DNA of 64,000 nucleotides from Quercus robur (taxonomy: Eukaryota > Streptophyta > Magnoliopsida > Fagales > Fagaceae). The first letter of the stretch is position 1. Each line of letters begins with the position of its first letter. The position numbers were made by a program, and so were the translations under genes. The DNA lies in NCBI RefSeq assembly GCF_932294415.1, contig NC_065535.1, forward strand, positions 95,992,862 to 96,056,861. The letters are read 5' to 3'. Below the pieces are notes generated by a model. The model searched no databases, was not told where the DNA came from, and saw only the letters and a program-made list of their open reading frames with translations. Below are positions 24,621 to 38,500 of this stretch, in pieces.

Positions 24621-27600
24621 AGAGGCACCACATGTTGATCCAACCTCTGCTTTAAACATGAAACATGGAAGGTGAAATGGAGTCTTGATTCAGGAGGTTG
24701 CATTGAAAAATACACATGCTTGATTAGCCACTATACAACTCATTGGTTTCTTATACAACACCAAAACAATAGTCAATGACCCATCAGTCTCTAACTAACT
24801 CTAACTGACTTGCACAGTCCTAACCAACTCTAATGTACCACTCTCATATGGACACTATCACAGCCTTTACACTATCCAGACTAGTCATAAACTACTACTG
24901 CATCATAGCCTCTGCATCATAGCCTCTGTATCACAAACTATTGCCATACAACCCATCATATTATACAACATACAAATTATGCCTACCCCCCCCCCCCTCC
25001 CCTCCCCTCCCCCCCAATTAAAACACCTTACCCACAAGGTGAGGAAATTGTTGCTGCAGTTGGTACAAATTCTTCCAATTAGCATTCTTAGTACCTTACC
25101 CTTGCCACTGAATTGAGACTTGAGTAACAATCCTATGCCCCAACTGATGGGAACTCTCTTGCAAAACAGCAATAGGTTCTGGTCTGATAATGCCCTCAGA
25201 ATCCACGGGGGTAAGGAAGGAAGAGGCATCACATATTGACCCAACGTTTACTTTAAACCTGAAACATGGAAGGTGGAAAGGAGTCTAGCTTCAGGGGGTT
25301 GCATTGAAAAATACAGTTGCTTGATGACCCACTATACAACTCATTGGTCTCTTATACAACACCAAAACAACTGTCAATAATCCATCAGTCTCTAACTAAC
25401 TCTAACTGACTTGCACAGTCCTAACCAACTCTAATGTACCACTCTCATATGGACACTTAGGCACGTATACTACTAACACACTATCACAACCATTACACTA
25501 TCCAAACTAGTCATAGGCTACTGTTGCATCAAAGCCTTTGCATCATAGCCTTTGCATCATAGCACTGCATCACAGCCTCAGCATCACAGCACTGCATCAC
25601 AGCATCTGCATCACAGACTATGGCCATACAACTCATCATATTATACAACATACAAACTATGCTTAACAATACCCCCCCCCCCCCAAAATTAAAACACCTG
25701 GCCCACAAGGTGAGGAAATTGTTGCTGCAGCTGGTACAAATTCTACCAAGAAGCATTCTCAGTACCTTCCCTTAGCCACTGAATTAAGAATTGAGTAATA
25801 GTCCTATGCCTGAACTGACGAGACCTCTCTTGCAAAATAGCAACAGGTTCTGGTCTAATAATGCCCTTAGAATCCATGGGGGTAAGGAAGGAAGGGGCAC
25901 CACATGTTGACCCAACCTTTGCTTTAAACATGAAACGCGAAAGGTGGAATGAAGTCTTGATTCAGGGGGTTGCATTTAAAAATACACTTGCTTGATTACC
26001 CACTATACAACTCATTGGTCTCGTATACAACACCAAAACAACTGCTAATGACCCATCAGTCTCTAACTAACTCTAACTGACTTGCATAGTCCTAACCAAC
26101 TCTAACGTACCACTCTTATATGGACACTTAGGAACGTATACTACTAACACATTATCACAACCTTTACACTATCCAAACTAGTCAAAGACTACTGCTGCAT
26201 CATAGCCTTTGCATCACAGCACTGCATCATTGCCTCTGCATCACAGCATTGCATCACAACCTCTGCATCATAGCCTCTGCATCACAGTCTCGGCATCAAA
26301 GACTACTTCTATACAACCCATCATATTATACAACATATAAACTATGCCTAACAATACCCCCCCCCCCCCAAAAAAAATTAAAACCCCTTGCCCATAAGGT
26401 GAGGAAATTGTTGTAATAGCTGGGACAAATTCTCCCAAGTAGCATTCTCAGTACCTTCCCCTTGCCACTGAATTAAGACTTAAGTAACAGTCCTATGCCC
26501 CAACTGATTTGAACTCTCTTACAAAATAGCAACAGGTTTTGGACAGATAATGCCCACAAAATCTACAGGGGGTAAGGAAGGAAGAGGCACCACAGGTTGA
26601 TCCAACATCTGGTTTAAACATGAAACATGGAAGGTGGAATGGAGTCTTAATTCAGGGGGTTGCATTGAAAAATACACTTGCTTGATTACCCACTATACAA
26701 CTCCTTGGTCTCTTATACAACACCAAAACAACTGTCAATGACCCATCAGTCTCTAACTAACTCTAACTGACTTATACAGTCCTAACCAATTCTAATGTAC
26801 CACTCTCATATGGACACTTAGACACGTATACTACTAACACAGTATTACAACCATTACACTATCCAGACAAGTCATAGGCTACTGCTGCTTTATAGCCTCT
26901 ACATCACAGCACTGCATCATAGCCTCTGCATCACAGCCTCTGCATCACAGAATTGCATCACAACACTGCATAACAGCCTCTGCATAATAGCCTCGGCGTC
27001 ACAGACTACTGCCATACAACCCATCATATTATACAACATACAAACTCTGCCTAACAATACCCCCCCTCCCCAATCAAAACAACTAGCCCATAAGGTGAGG
27101 AAATTATTGCTGCAGCTGGTTCAAATTCTCCAAAGTAGCATTCTCAGTACCTTCCCTTGCCACTGAATAGACTTGAGTAACAGTCCTATGCCTCAACTGA
27201 TGAGACCTCTCTTGCAAAACAACGATAGGTTCTGGTCTAATAATGCCCTTAGAATCCACAGAGGGAAGGAAGGAAGAGGCACCATATGTTAACCTAACCT
27301 CTGCTTTAAACATGAAACATGGAAGGTGGAATGGAGTCTTAATTCAAGGGGTTGCATTGAAAAATACACTTGCTTGATTACCCACTATACAACCCATTGG
27401 TCTCTTATAGAAAACCAACACAATTATCAATGACCCATCAGTCTCTAACTAATTCTAACTGACTCACACAGTCCTAACCAACTCTAATGTACAACTCTCA
27501 TATGGACACTTAGGCATGTATACTACTAACACACTATAACAACCTTTACACAATCTAGACTAGTCATAGACTACTGTTGTATCATAGCCTTTACATCATT

Positions 27601-27774
27601 ACACTGCATCATAATCTCTGCATCACAGCAATGCATCACAGCCTCTGCATCACAGTATTGCATCATTGCACTACATCACAGTCTCTTCATCACAGCATCT
27701 CACAGACTATGACCATACAACCCATCATATTATACAACATACAAAATATGCCTAACAATGCCCCCCCTCGCAAA

Positions 27775-28074
27775 TTAAAACACCTTGCCCACAAAGAGGG
27801 GAAATTGTTGCTGCAGCTGGTAAAAATTCACCCAAGTAGCATTCTCAGTACCTTTCCCTTGCCATAGAATTAAGACTTGAGTAACAGTCCTATGCCTCAA
27901 CTTGTGAGACCTCTCTTGCAAAACAGCAACTGGTTCTGGTCCGATAATGCCCTCAGATTCCACAGGGGGCAAGGAAGGAAGAGGCACCACATGTTGATCT
28001 AACCATTGCTTCAAACATGAAACATGGAAGGTGGAATGGGGTATTGCTTCAGGGGGTTGCATTGAGAAATACAC
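27775..28074 (-). pseudogene. Ty3/gypsy polyprotein C-terminal tail, best-preserved array copy
   Basis: A 99-codon open frame on the minus strand begins in the LTR remnant (MYFSMQPPE) and reads through the polyprotein tail: FHVSCLKQWL, VVPLPSLPP, GPEPVAVLQERSHKL, HRTVTQVLILWQ, ENATW and QQQFPLFVGKVF, ending at the polypurine tract. The PEPVAVLxER...TQVLxxWxGxxxExATW pattern is the chromodomain-like end of integrase in plant gypsy elements. Similar frames occur in most units, usually with stops or frameshifts. It lacks all catalytic domains and is not expected to act. Confidence 0.75.
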
Positions 28075-29940
28075 TTGCTTGATTACCCATTATACAACTC
28101 ATTGGTCTCTAATACAACACCAAAACAACTGTTAATGACCCATCAATCTCTAACTAACTCTAACTGACTTGCACAGTCCTAACCAACTCTAATGTACCAC
28201 TCTCATATGAACATTTAGGCACGTATACTACTAACACACTATCATAGCCATTACACTATCCAGACTAATCATAGGCTACTGCTGCATCATAGCTTCTGCA
28301 CTGCATCATAGCCTCTGCATCACCGCATTGCATCACAACCTCTGCATCACATCACTGCATCACAGCCTTTGCATCACAGCGCTACATCATAGCCTCTGCA
28401 TCACAATACTGCATCACTGCATTGCATCACAGCCTCTACATCACAGCATCTGCATCACAGACTACGACAATAAACCACATCATATTATACAACATACAAA
28501 CTACGCCTAACAATACTCTCCCTCCCCCAAATTAAAACACCTTGCCCACAAGGTGGGGAAATTGTTTTTGCAACTGGTACAAATTCACCCAAGTAACATT
28601 CTCTGTACATTCCCCTTGCCACAGAATTAAGACTGGAGTAACAGTCCTATGCCTCAACTAATGAGACCTCTCTTGTAAAACATCAACAGATTTTGGTCTG
28701 ATAATGCCCTCAGAATCCACAAGGGGCAAGGAAGGAAGAGGCACCACATGTTGATCCAACCTCTACTTTAATCATGAAACAAGGAAGGTGGAATGGAGTC
28801 TTGATTCAAGGGGTTGCATTGAAAAATAAACTTGCTTGATTACCCACTATACAACTCATTGGTCTCTTATACAACACCAAAACAACTGTCAATGACCCAT
28901 CAGTCTATAACTAACTTTAACTGACTTGCACAGTCATAACCAACTCTAATGTACCACTCTCATGTGGAAACTTAGGCACGTATACTACTAATACACTATC
29001 ATAGCCATTACACTATCTAGACTAGTCATAGGCTATTGTTGCATCATAGCTTCTGCATCACAACACTGCATCACAGCCTCTACATCACAGCACTGCATCA
29101 CTGCATTGCATCATAGCCTCTGCATCACAACATCTGCATCACAGACTACGGCCATACAACACATCACATTATACAACATACAAACTATGCCTAGCAAAAC
29201 CCCCCTCTAAATTAAAACACCTTGCCCCCAAGGAGAGGAAATTGATGCTGCAGCTGGTACAAATTCTCCCAAGTAGCATTCTCAGTACCTTCCCCATGCC
29301 ACTGAATTAAGACTTAAGTAACAGTCCTATGCCTCAACTGACGAGACCTCTCTCGAAAAACAGCAACAGGTTCTGGTCTGATAATGCCCTCAGAATCCAC
29401 GGGGGTAAGGAAGGAAGAGGAACCACAAGTTGACCCAACCTTTACTTTAAACATGGAACATGGAAGGTGGAATGAAGTCTTAATTCAGGGCGTTGCATTG
29501 AAAAATACACTTGCTTGATTACCCACTATACAACTCATTGGTCTCTTATACAACACCAAAACAACTGTCAATGACGCATCAGTCTCTAACTAACTCTAAT
29601 TGACTTGCACAGTCCTAACCGACTCTAATGTACAACTCTCATATGGACACATAGGCACGTATACTACTAACACACTATAACAGCCTTTACACTATCCAGA
29701 CAAGTCATAGACTATTGTTGCATCATAGCCTTTGCATCATTGCACTGCATCATAGTCTCTACATCACAGCACTGCATCATAGCCTTTGCATTACAGCCTC
29801 TTCATCATAGCACTACATCATAGCCTCGGCATCATAGCACTACATCACTACACTACATCACAACCTCTGCATCACAGACTACGGCCATACAACCCACCAT
29901 ATTATACAACATACAAACTATGCCTAACAATACCCCCTCC

Positions 29941-32829
29941 GGCAACTTAAAACACCTTGCCCACAAGAAGGGAAAATTGTTGCTGTAGCTGGTACAAATT
30001 CACCTAAGTAGCATTCTCTATACCTTCCCCTTGTCACAGAATTAAGACTTGAGTAACGGTCTTATGCCTCAACTTATGAGACCTCTCTTGCAAAACAGTA
30101 GTAGGTTCTGGTCTAACAATGCCCTCAGAATCCACAAGGGGGCAAGGAAGGAAGAGGCACCACATGTTGATCCAACCTCTGCTTTAAACACGAAACATGG
30201 AAGGATGAATGGAGTCTTGATTCAGGGGGTTGCATTGAAAAATACACATGCTTGATTACCCAATATACAACTCATTGGTCTCTTATACAACACCAGAACA
30301 ACTGTCAATGACCTATCAGTCTCTAATTAACTCTAATTGACTTGCACATTCCTAACCAACTCTAATGTACCACTCTCATGTGGACACTTAGGCACGTATA
30401 CTACTAACCCACTATTATAGTCTTTACACTATCTAGACTAGTCAAAGACTACTGCTGCATCATAGCCTCTGCATCACAGCACTGCATCATAGCTTCTGCA
30501 TCACAGCACTGCATCACAGCATTGCATCATAGCCTTTGTGTCACAGAACTGCATCATAGCCTCTGTATCAAAGCATTGCATCATAGCCTCTGCATCACAA
30601 CCTCTACATCACAGACTACAACCATACAACCCATCATATTATACAACATACAAACTATGCCTAACAATACTCCTCCCCCCCAAATTAAAACACGTTGCCT
30701 ACATTGTGAGGAAATTTTTCCTACAGTTGGTACAAATTCTCCCCAGTAGCATTCTCAGTACCTTCCCTTTACCACTGAATTAAGACTTGAGTAACAGTCC
30801 TATGCCCTAACTAATGAGACCTCTCTTGCAAAACAGTAACAGATTCTGGTCTGATAATGCCCTCAGAATCCACGGGGGTAAAGAAGGAAGAGGTACCACA
30901 TGTTGACCCAACCTCTGCTTTAAACATGGAAAATGGAAGGTGGAATGGAGTCTTGATTCAGGGGGTTGCATTGAAAAATACACTTGCTTGATTACCCACT
31001 ATACAACTTATTGGTTTCTTATACAACACCAAAACAATTATCAAGGACCCATTAGTCTCTAACTAACTCTAACTGACTCGCACAGTCCTAACCAACTCTA
31101 ATGTACAACTCTCATTTGGACACTTAGGCACATATACTACTAACACACTATCACAGCCTTTACACTATCGAGACTAGTCATAGATTACTGTTGCATCATA
31201 GCCTCTGCATCACTGCACTACATCATAGCCTATGCATCACAGCTTCTGCATCTCAGCATTGCATCATAGCCTCTGCATCACAGCACTGCATCATAGCCTC
31301 TTCATCACAGACTACGGTCATACAACCCATCATATTATACAACATACAAACTATGCCTAACAATAACCCCCCCCCCCCCCCCCCCCCCCGGCAACTTAAA
31401 ACACCTTGCCCACAAGAAAGGGAAATTGTTGCTGTAGCTGGTGCAAATTCACCCAAGTAGCATTCTCTATACCTTTCCCTTGTCACAGAATTAAGACTTG
31501 AGTAACGGTTTTATGCCTCAACTTATAAGACCTCTCTTGCAAAACAGTAGTAGGTTCTGGTCTGACAATGCCCTCAGAATCCACAAGGGGGCAAGGAAGG
31601 AAGAGGCACCACATGTTGATCCAACCTCTGCTTTAAACACGAAACATGGAAGGATGAATGGAGTCTTGATTCAGGGGGTTGCATTGAAAAATACACATGC
31701 TTGGTTACCCAATATATAACTCATTGGTCTCTTATACAACACCAGAACAACTGTCAATGACCTATCAGTCTCTAACTAACTCTAATTGACTTGCACATTC
31801 CTAACCAACTCTAATGTACCACTCTCATGTGGACACTTAGGCACGTATACTACTAACCCACTATTATAGCTTTTACACTATCTAGACTAGTCATAGACTA
31901 CTGCTGCATCATAGCCTCTGCATCACAGCACTGCATCATACCTTCTACATCATAGCTTCTGCATCACAGCACTGCATCACAGCATTGCATCATAGCCTTT
32001 GTGTCACAGAACTGCATCATAGCCTCTGTATCAAAGCACTGCATCATAGCCTTTGCATCACAGCCTCTACATCATAGACTACGGCCATACAACCCATCAT
32101 ATTATACAACATACAAACTATGCCTAACAATACTCCTCCCCCCCAAATTAAAACACGTTGCCCACATTGTGAGGAAATTTTTCCTGCAGTTGGTACAAAT
32201 TCTCCCCAGTAGCATTCTCAGTACCTTCCCTTTACCACTGAATTAAGACTTGAGTAACAGTCCTATGCCTTAACTAATGAGACCTCTCTTGCAAAACAGC
32301 AACAGATTCTGGTCTGATAATGCCCTTGGAATCCACGGGGGTAAGGAAGGAAGAGGTACCACATGTTGACCCAACCTCTGCTTTAAACATGGAAAATGGA
32401 AGGTGGAATGGAGTCTTGATTCAGGGGGTTGCATTGAAAAATACACTTACTTGATTACCCACTATACAACTTATTGGTTTCTTATACAACACCAAAACAA
32501 TTATCAAGGACCCATTAGTCTCTAACTAACTCTAACTGACTCGCACAGCCCTAACCAACTCTAATGTACAACTCTCATTTGGACACTTAGGCACATATAC
32601 TACTAACACACTATCACAGCCTTTACACTATCGAGACTAGTCATAGATTACTGTTGCATCATAGCTTCTGCATCACTGCACTACATCATAGCTATGCATC
32701 ACAGCTTCTGCATCTCAGCATTGCACCATAGCCTCTGCATCATAGCACTGCATCATAGCCTCTGCATCACAGATTACGGCCATACAACCCATCATATTAT
32801 ACAACACACAAACTCTACCTAACAATACT
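29941..32829 (-). repeat. Recent dimer duplication inside the array
   Basis: Two successive 1.43-kb blocks (29941-31366 and 31390-32829) are nearly identical, each containing two array units. They share variants found nowhere else, for example GGCAACTTAAAACACC at the start, GTGTCACAGAACTGC in the minisatellite, and TATCGAGACTAGTC later. The blocks are separated by the longest C-run of the array (23 C). Confidence 0.9.
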
Positions 32830-35530
32830 CCCCCCTAAATAAAAACCCCTTGCCCATAAGGTGAGGAAATTGTTCCTGCAGCTGGTACAAATTCTTTTAA
32901 GTAGCATTCTCCGTACCTTCCCCTTGCCACAGAATTGAGACTAGAGTAACAGTCCTATGCCTCATCTTATGAGACCTCACTTGCAAAACGGCAACAGGTT
33001 CTGGTCTGATAATGCTCTCAGAATCCATAGAGGGCAAGGAAGGAAGGAAGAGGCACCACATGTTGATCCAACCTCTACTTTAAACATGAATCATAGAAGG
33101 TGGAATGGAGTCTTGTTTCAGGGGGTATCATTGAAAAATACATATGCTTGAGTACCTATTATATAACTCATTGGTCTCTTATACAACACCAAAACAACAG
33201 TCAATGACCCATCAATCTCTAACTGACTTGCATAGTCCTAACCAATTCTGATGTACCACTTTCATATGGACACTTAGGCACGTATACTACTAACACACTA
33301 TCACATCCTCTGCACTGTGCAGACTAGTCATAGACTACTACTGCATCATCGCCTCTACATCACAGCACTGCATCATAACCTCTACATCACAACACTGCAT
33401 CACAACCTCTGCATCATAGCACTGCAACACAGCCTCTGCATCACAGAACTACATCACAACATTGCATCACAGCCTCTGCATTACAGCCTCTGCAACACAG
33501 ATTACTGCCATACAATCCATCATATTATACAACGTATAAACTCTGCATAACAATACCCCCCCCCCCCCAATTAAAACATCTAGACCACAAGGTGAGGAAA
33601 TTATTGCTGCAACTGGTACAAATTCTCCAGAGTAGCATTCTCAGTACCATCCCTTGCCACTGAATTAAGACTTGAGTAACAGTCCTATGGCTCAAATGAT
33701 GAGACCTCTCTAGCTAAACAATAACAGGTTCTGGTCTGATAATGCCCTCAGAATCCACAGGGGGAAGGAAGAAAGAGGCATTGCATGTTGACCTAATCCT
33801 TGTTTTAAACATGAAACATGGAAGGTGGAATGAAGTCTTGATTTAATGGGTTGCATTGAAAAATACACTTGCTTGATTACCCACTATACAACTAATTGGT
33901 CTCTTATACAACACCAAAACAATTATCAATAACCCATCAGTCTCTAACAAACTCTAACTGACTCGCACAGTCCTAACTAACTTTAATGTACAACTCTCAC
34001 ATGGACACTTAGGTACGTATACTACTTACACACTATCACAGCCTTTACACTATCCAGACTAGTCATAGACTACTGCATCATAGCCTCTGCATCATAGCCT
34101 CTACATCACAGCACTGCATCATAGCCAGTTCATCACAGCACTGCATCACAACCTCTGCATCAAAGCCTCTACATCACAGACTACTTTCATACAACCAATC
34201 ATATTATACAACATACAACTACACCTAACAATACCCCCCCCCCCCTAATTAAAACACCTTGCCCACAAGGTGAGGAAATTGTTGTTGCAGCTGGTACAAA
34301 TTCTCCCAAGTAGCATTCTCAGTTCCTTCCCCTTGCCACTGAATTAAGACTTGAGTAATGGTCCTATGCCTTAACTGATGAGACCTCTCTTGCAAAACAG
34401 CAACAGGTTCTGGACAGATAATACCCTTAGAGTCCATAAGGGGGTAAGGAAGGAAGAGGCACCACATGTTGACCCAACATCTACTTTAAACATGAAACAT
34501 GGAAGGTGGAATGGAGTAATGATTCAGGGGGTTGCATTGAAAAATACCCTTGCTTGATTACCTACTATACAACTCGTTGGTCTCTTATACAACACCAAAA
34601 CAACTGTCAATGACCCATTAGTATCTAACTAACTCTAACTGACTTGCACAGTCCTAACCAACTCTAATGTACCACTCTCGTTTTGACACTTAGGCACGTA
34701 TACTACTAACACACTATCACAACCTTTACATTATCCAGACTAGTCATAGACTACTACTGCATCGTAGCCTCTACATCACAGCACTGTATCATAGCCTCTG
34801 CATCAGAGCACTGCATCACAGCGTCTGCATTAGAGCACTACAGCACAGCCTCTTCATCGCAACCTCTGCATCACAGCCTTTGCTTCACAGACTACTGCCA
34901 TAGAACCCATTATATTATACAACATACAAACTATGCCTAACAATACCCCCTCCAATTAAAACACCTTATGCACAAGGGGAGGAAATTGTTGCTGTAGTTG
35001 GTACAAATTCACAGTACCTTCCCCTGCAACTGAATTAGGACTTGTGTAATAGCCCTATGCCTCAACTGATGAGACCTCTCTTGCAAAACAACAATAGGTT
35101 TTGGTCTAATAATGCCCTTAGAATCCACGGGGGTAAGGAAGGAAGAGGCACCACATGTTGACCCAACCTCTGCTTTAAACATGAAATATGGAAGGTGGAA
35201 TGGAGTCTTGATTCTGGGGGTTGCATTGAAAAATACACTTGCTTGATTACCCACTATACAACTCATTGGTCTTTTATACAATTCCAAAACAACTGTCAAT
35301 GACCCATCAGTCTCTAACTAACTCTAACTGACTTGCACAGTCCTAACCAACTCTAATGTACCACTCTCATATGGACACTTAGGCATGTATACTATTAACA
35401 CACTATCATAGCCTTTACACTATCCAGACTAGTCGTAGACTACTGCTGCATCATAGCCTCTACATCACAGTACTGTAACATAGCATCTGCATCACAGTAC
35501 TACATCACAACACTGCATCACAGCCTCTGC

Positions 35531-38500
35531 ACTTATTGTTGCTTCATTGGACACATACCTGATAAATGCTATAAGCTCCATGGTTACCCTCCTGGTTACA
35601 AGCCAAAAGGAGGTAACAAGGCCATGGCAAATCAAGTTGCTTCAATGCAAACCACAGGAAGTTGTGGATTTGATCCAAATGTGCATTTTGGTTTACTGTC
35701 TAGTGGTGTGCATTCTGGTTTTTTGCCTGGAGTAGCTTTGCAAGGTGCTGGTGTTCAATCAGATTTGGCTTCACAGAACCATGTTGGTCACTTTGGTGGA
35801 GGTTCTTTTGTGAAAGTTAGTACACAGTTATCATTGGCATAGGCTCAATGTAAGCAATTTCTGAATTTTCTGAAGTGTCATATGGCTACTGGATCAGACA
35901 ATGATGCTCAGACTGGTCACCAAGCTGCTTCTGTTATGACTTCTTACCCTTCCATTCCACATACTTTACCTTCCACATCATCCTCTCCTTCTACTTCATT
36001 AAAATTTTTAGGTAATTCCTTCTGGATTCCACCTAATCTTTCCCATTCTATCTTTGCTGCTCAAGTAGTTGATAGACAAGCATATAAATCCAATACTTGG
36101 ATCATTGATATAGGAGCAACAGACCACATGGTTCATTCTGTTGCTCAATTGACTTCAATTACCTCAATAGTCCATACTTTTTTCTATTTGCCTAATGGGG
36201 AACAAGTCTTAGTTACACACATAGGCACAATGCATATTTCTTTCACTTTAATTTCAACTGATGTCTTGTGTGTGCCCTCTTTTACATTCAACTTGATTTC
36301 TATTAGCAAACTCACAAAATCACTTTGCTGTTGCCTCATTTTCCTTGATGATTGTTGTTTTATTTAGGACCTTGCTCAATGGAGCACGATTGGTCTGGGT
36401 AAAGCACACAATGACCTATTTCTACTGCAAGATTCAGGTTGTAGATCTTTTGCATTTGTACTTGCTGCTGCTGTTACTTCTGGTTCTTCATCAGATTTAT
36501 GGCATAGTAGATTAGGACACCCTTCTCATTCTAAACTTCAATTGTTGAAGCAACTTGTACATGATGTTAATATCAATAAAACTACTTCTTGTTGTGATAT
36601 TTGTCATTTTTCAAAATAGAATAAACTTCCTTTAACAGCTAGCACTCATGTTTCAACTCATCCTTTTGATTTACTTCATTGTGATCTTTGGGGTCCATTT
36701 GCTACAAAGACTGTTGATGGTTTTAGATTTTTCTTAACAATTGTGGATGATTTTACTAGATCCACTTGGGTATATTTGCTCAAACATAAGTCTAAAACAC
36801 AAGTGTATCTTCCACAATTTGTTTCTATGGTGTCTACTCAGTTTAATTGCAAAGTCAAAACTATAAGGAGTGATAATGGAACTGAATTCTATCTTAAGGA
36901 TTTCTTTCAATCAAATGGAATTTTGCATCAGTTGACTTGTGTTGAAACCCCTAAACAAAATGCTGTTGTTGAGAGAAAACACTAACACATTCTCAATGTT
37001 GCAAGAGCTTTAAGGTTCCAATCACAACTTCCTTTATGTTTTTGGGGAGATTGCATTCTAACTATTGTTTACCTTATTAATAGACTTCCTTCCAAGTCTT
37101 TAGGTAACAAAAGTCCTTATGAGCTTCTTTTTAAATCATCACCATCTTATAATCATCTCAAATGTTTTGGTTGCTTATGTTTCATTTCAACTTTACCTCA
37201 TAATAGAGACAAATTTGCACCTAGAGCTAGGAAGTGTGTGTTTTTAGGCTATCCCCAAGGCATTAAGGGCTATAAGGTACTTGATCTCACTTCCAATTCT
37301 GTTCACATATCCAGAAACATTATTTTCTATGAGCATATTTTCCCTAATGCTCTTTCCTCACAACCTTCCCTTTCTTATTTAGATGATTTCATTTTTCCTC
37401 ATTGTATTTCAGAATCATCTCAATCTGTTGATACTATTCATCTTCCTTCCTCTATTTCAATTGACATTCCTTCTACCACTGATGTGGATCCTAGCACCCT
37501 ACCTGTTGCAACATTTGATGCAGCACTTGATGCACCTAGCACCCTACCTGTTGCATCATCTAGTGCAGCAGCTGATTCTGCAGAACCTGACCTTATTGGC
37601 ATTCCTTCATTGACTTCTAATCCTAGTTCCTCCCCTACTGTTTCACCACTTACCTCACCTTCAACTTCCAATCCTACTCGCAGAAGGTCCACTAGATCAC
37701 ATAAACCACCTCCTTACCTATCTTAGTATGCTTGCAAGTCTGTCAGTACTAAGCCCCACTCTGGTCTGCCGTATGATGTTTCAGCCTATTTGGACTATTC
37801 TCACCTTGGGCCTACCTTTAAGTCTTTTGTTATGGCAGTTAATTCCACTCCTTTAGAACCTGCCTCTTTCCATCAGGTAGTGCAATATCCTGAATGGAGG
37901 GCTGCCATGGATAAGGAAATAGAGGCTTTAGAGGTCACTGACACTTGGAGTTTGGTGCCTTTACCTCCTGGTAAGAGCCCTATAGGTTGTAAATGGGTTT
38001 ATAGGGTTAAATATCTCCCTGATGGCTCTATTGAAAGATATAAGGCTAGACTGGTTGCTAAGGGTTTCACACAAAAGTTTGGCTTGGACTATTCTGCGAC
38101 TTTTTCACTAGTGGCCAAGTCTGTGTTAGTCAGGATTGTACTCACTTTGGCTGCTGTGAAAGGGTGGTTTCTTCACCAAATGGATGTTAACAATGCATTC
38201 TTGCATGGTGATTTGAATGAAGATGTGTACATGTGTCTGCCACCTGGTTTTCATAGCAAGGGGGCCAATGTTGTATGCAAATTAAACAAAAGTCTTTATG
38301 GTCTTAAACAGGCTTCAAGACAATGGTTTGACAAATTTTCCAAAACCATTCTTCAAATGGGATTTGTTCAATCCAAATCTGATTACTCACTGTTTACTCA
38401 CAATTAAGGGACTTCTTTTACAGTGCTTTTGGTGTATGTTGATGACATTTTACTTACTAGAAACAATCCTAATTGTGTCAACAGCTTGAAGAAGTTACTA

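Larger units (their letters stand above)
24234..35530 (-). repeat. Tandem array of Ty3/gypsy 3'-end units (about 700 bp each)
   Basis: Sixteen copies of a junction motif (GTTGCATTGAAAAATAC-like) start near 24697, 25299, 25970, 26660, 27351, 28056, 28813, 29492, 30230, 30965, 31679, 32429, 33125, 33850, 34531 and 35220, so units are mostly 670-757 bp. Read on the minus strand, each unit has about 330 bp of the end of a Ty3/gypsy polyprotein (STFHVSCLK, then PEPVAVLQERSHQLRHRT, TQVLIQWQGEG, ENATWENLYQLQQQFP), then a G-run as polypurine tract, then an LTR start TGTTAGGCATAG, a CATCA minisatellite and the rest of a truncated LTR. The left edge (24234-24345) preserves the true LTR end, TG...CA. 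The first unit is shortened by a deletion. Unit length varies through the minisatellite and the C-run. No unit keeps a functional reading frame start. Confidence 0.93.

Noticed and set aside
27577-27867. His/Ser/Cys-rich open frames (MHHSLCIT type) recurring through 24.5-35.5 kb
   Set aside because: They read the CATCA minisatellite in the array LTRs; they have no conserved start, and their length follows repeat number.
24500-35530. Could the short alternating repeats be a CRISPR array?
   Set aside because: Repeats are contiguous 13-14 base motifs without unique spacers, inside LTR sequence of a plant retrotransposon.
37438-37692. 84-residue minus-strand ORF
   Set aside because: Antisense shadow of the Ser/Pro-rich linker between integrase and reverse transcriptase in copia-1.
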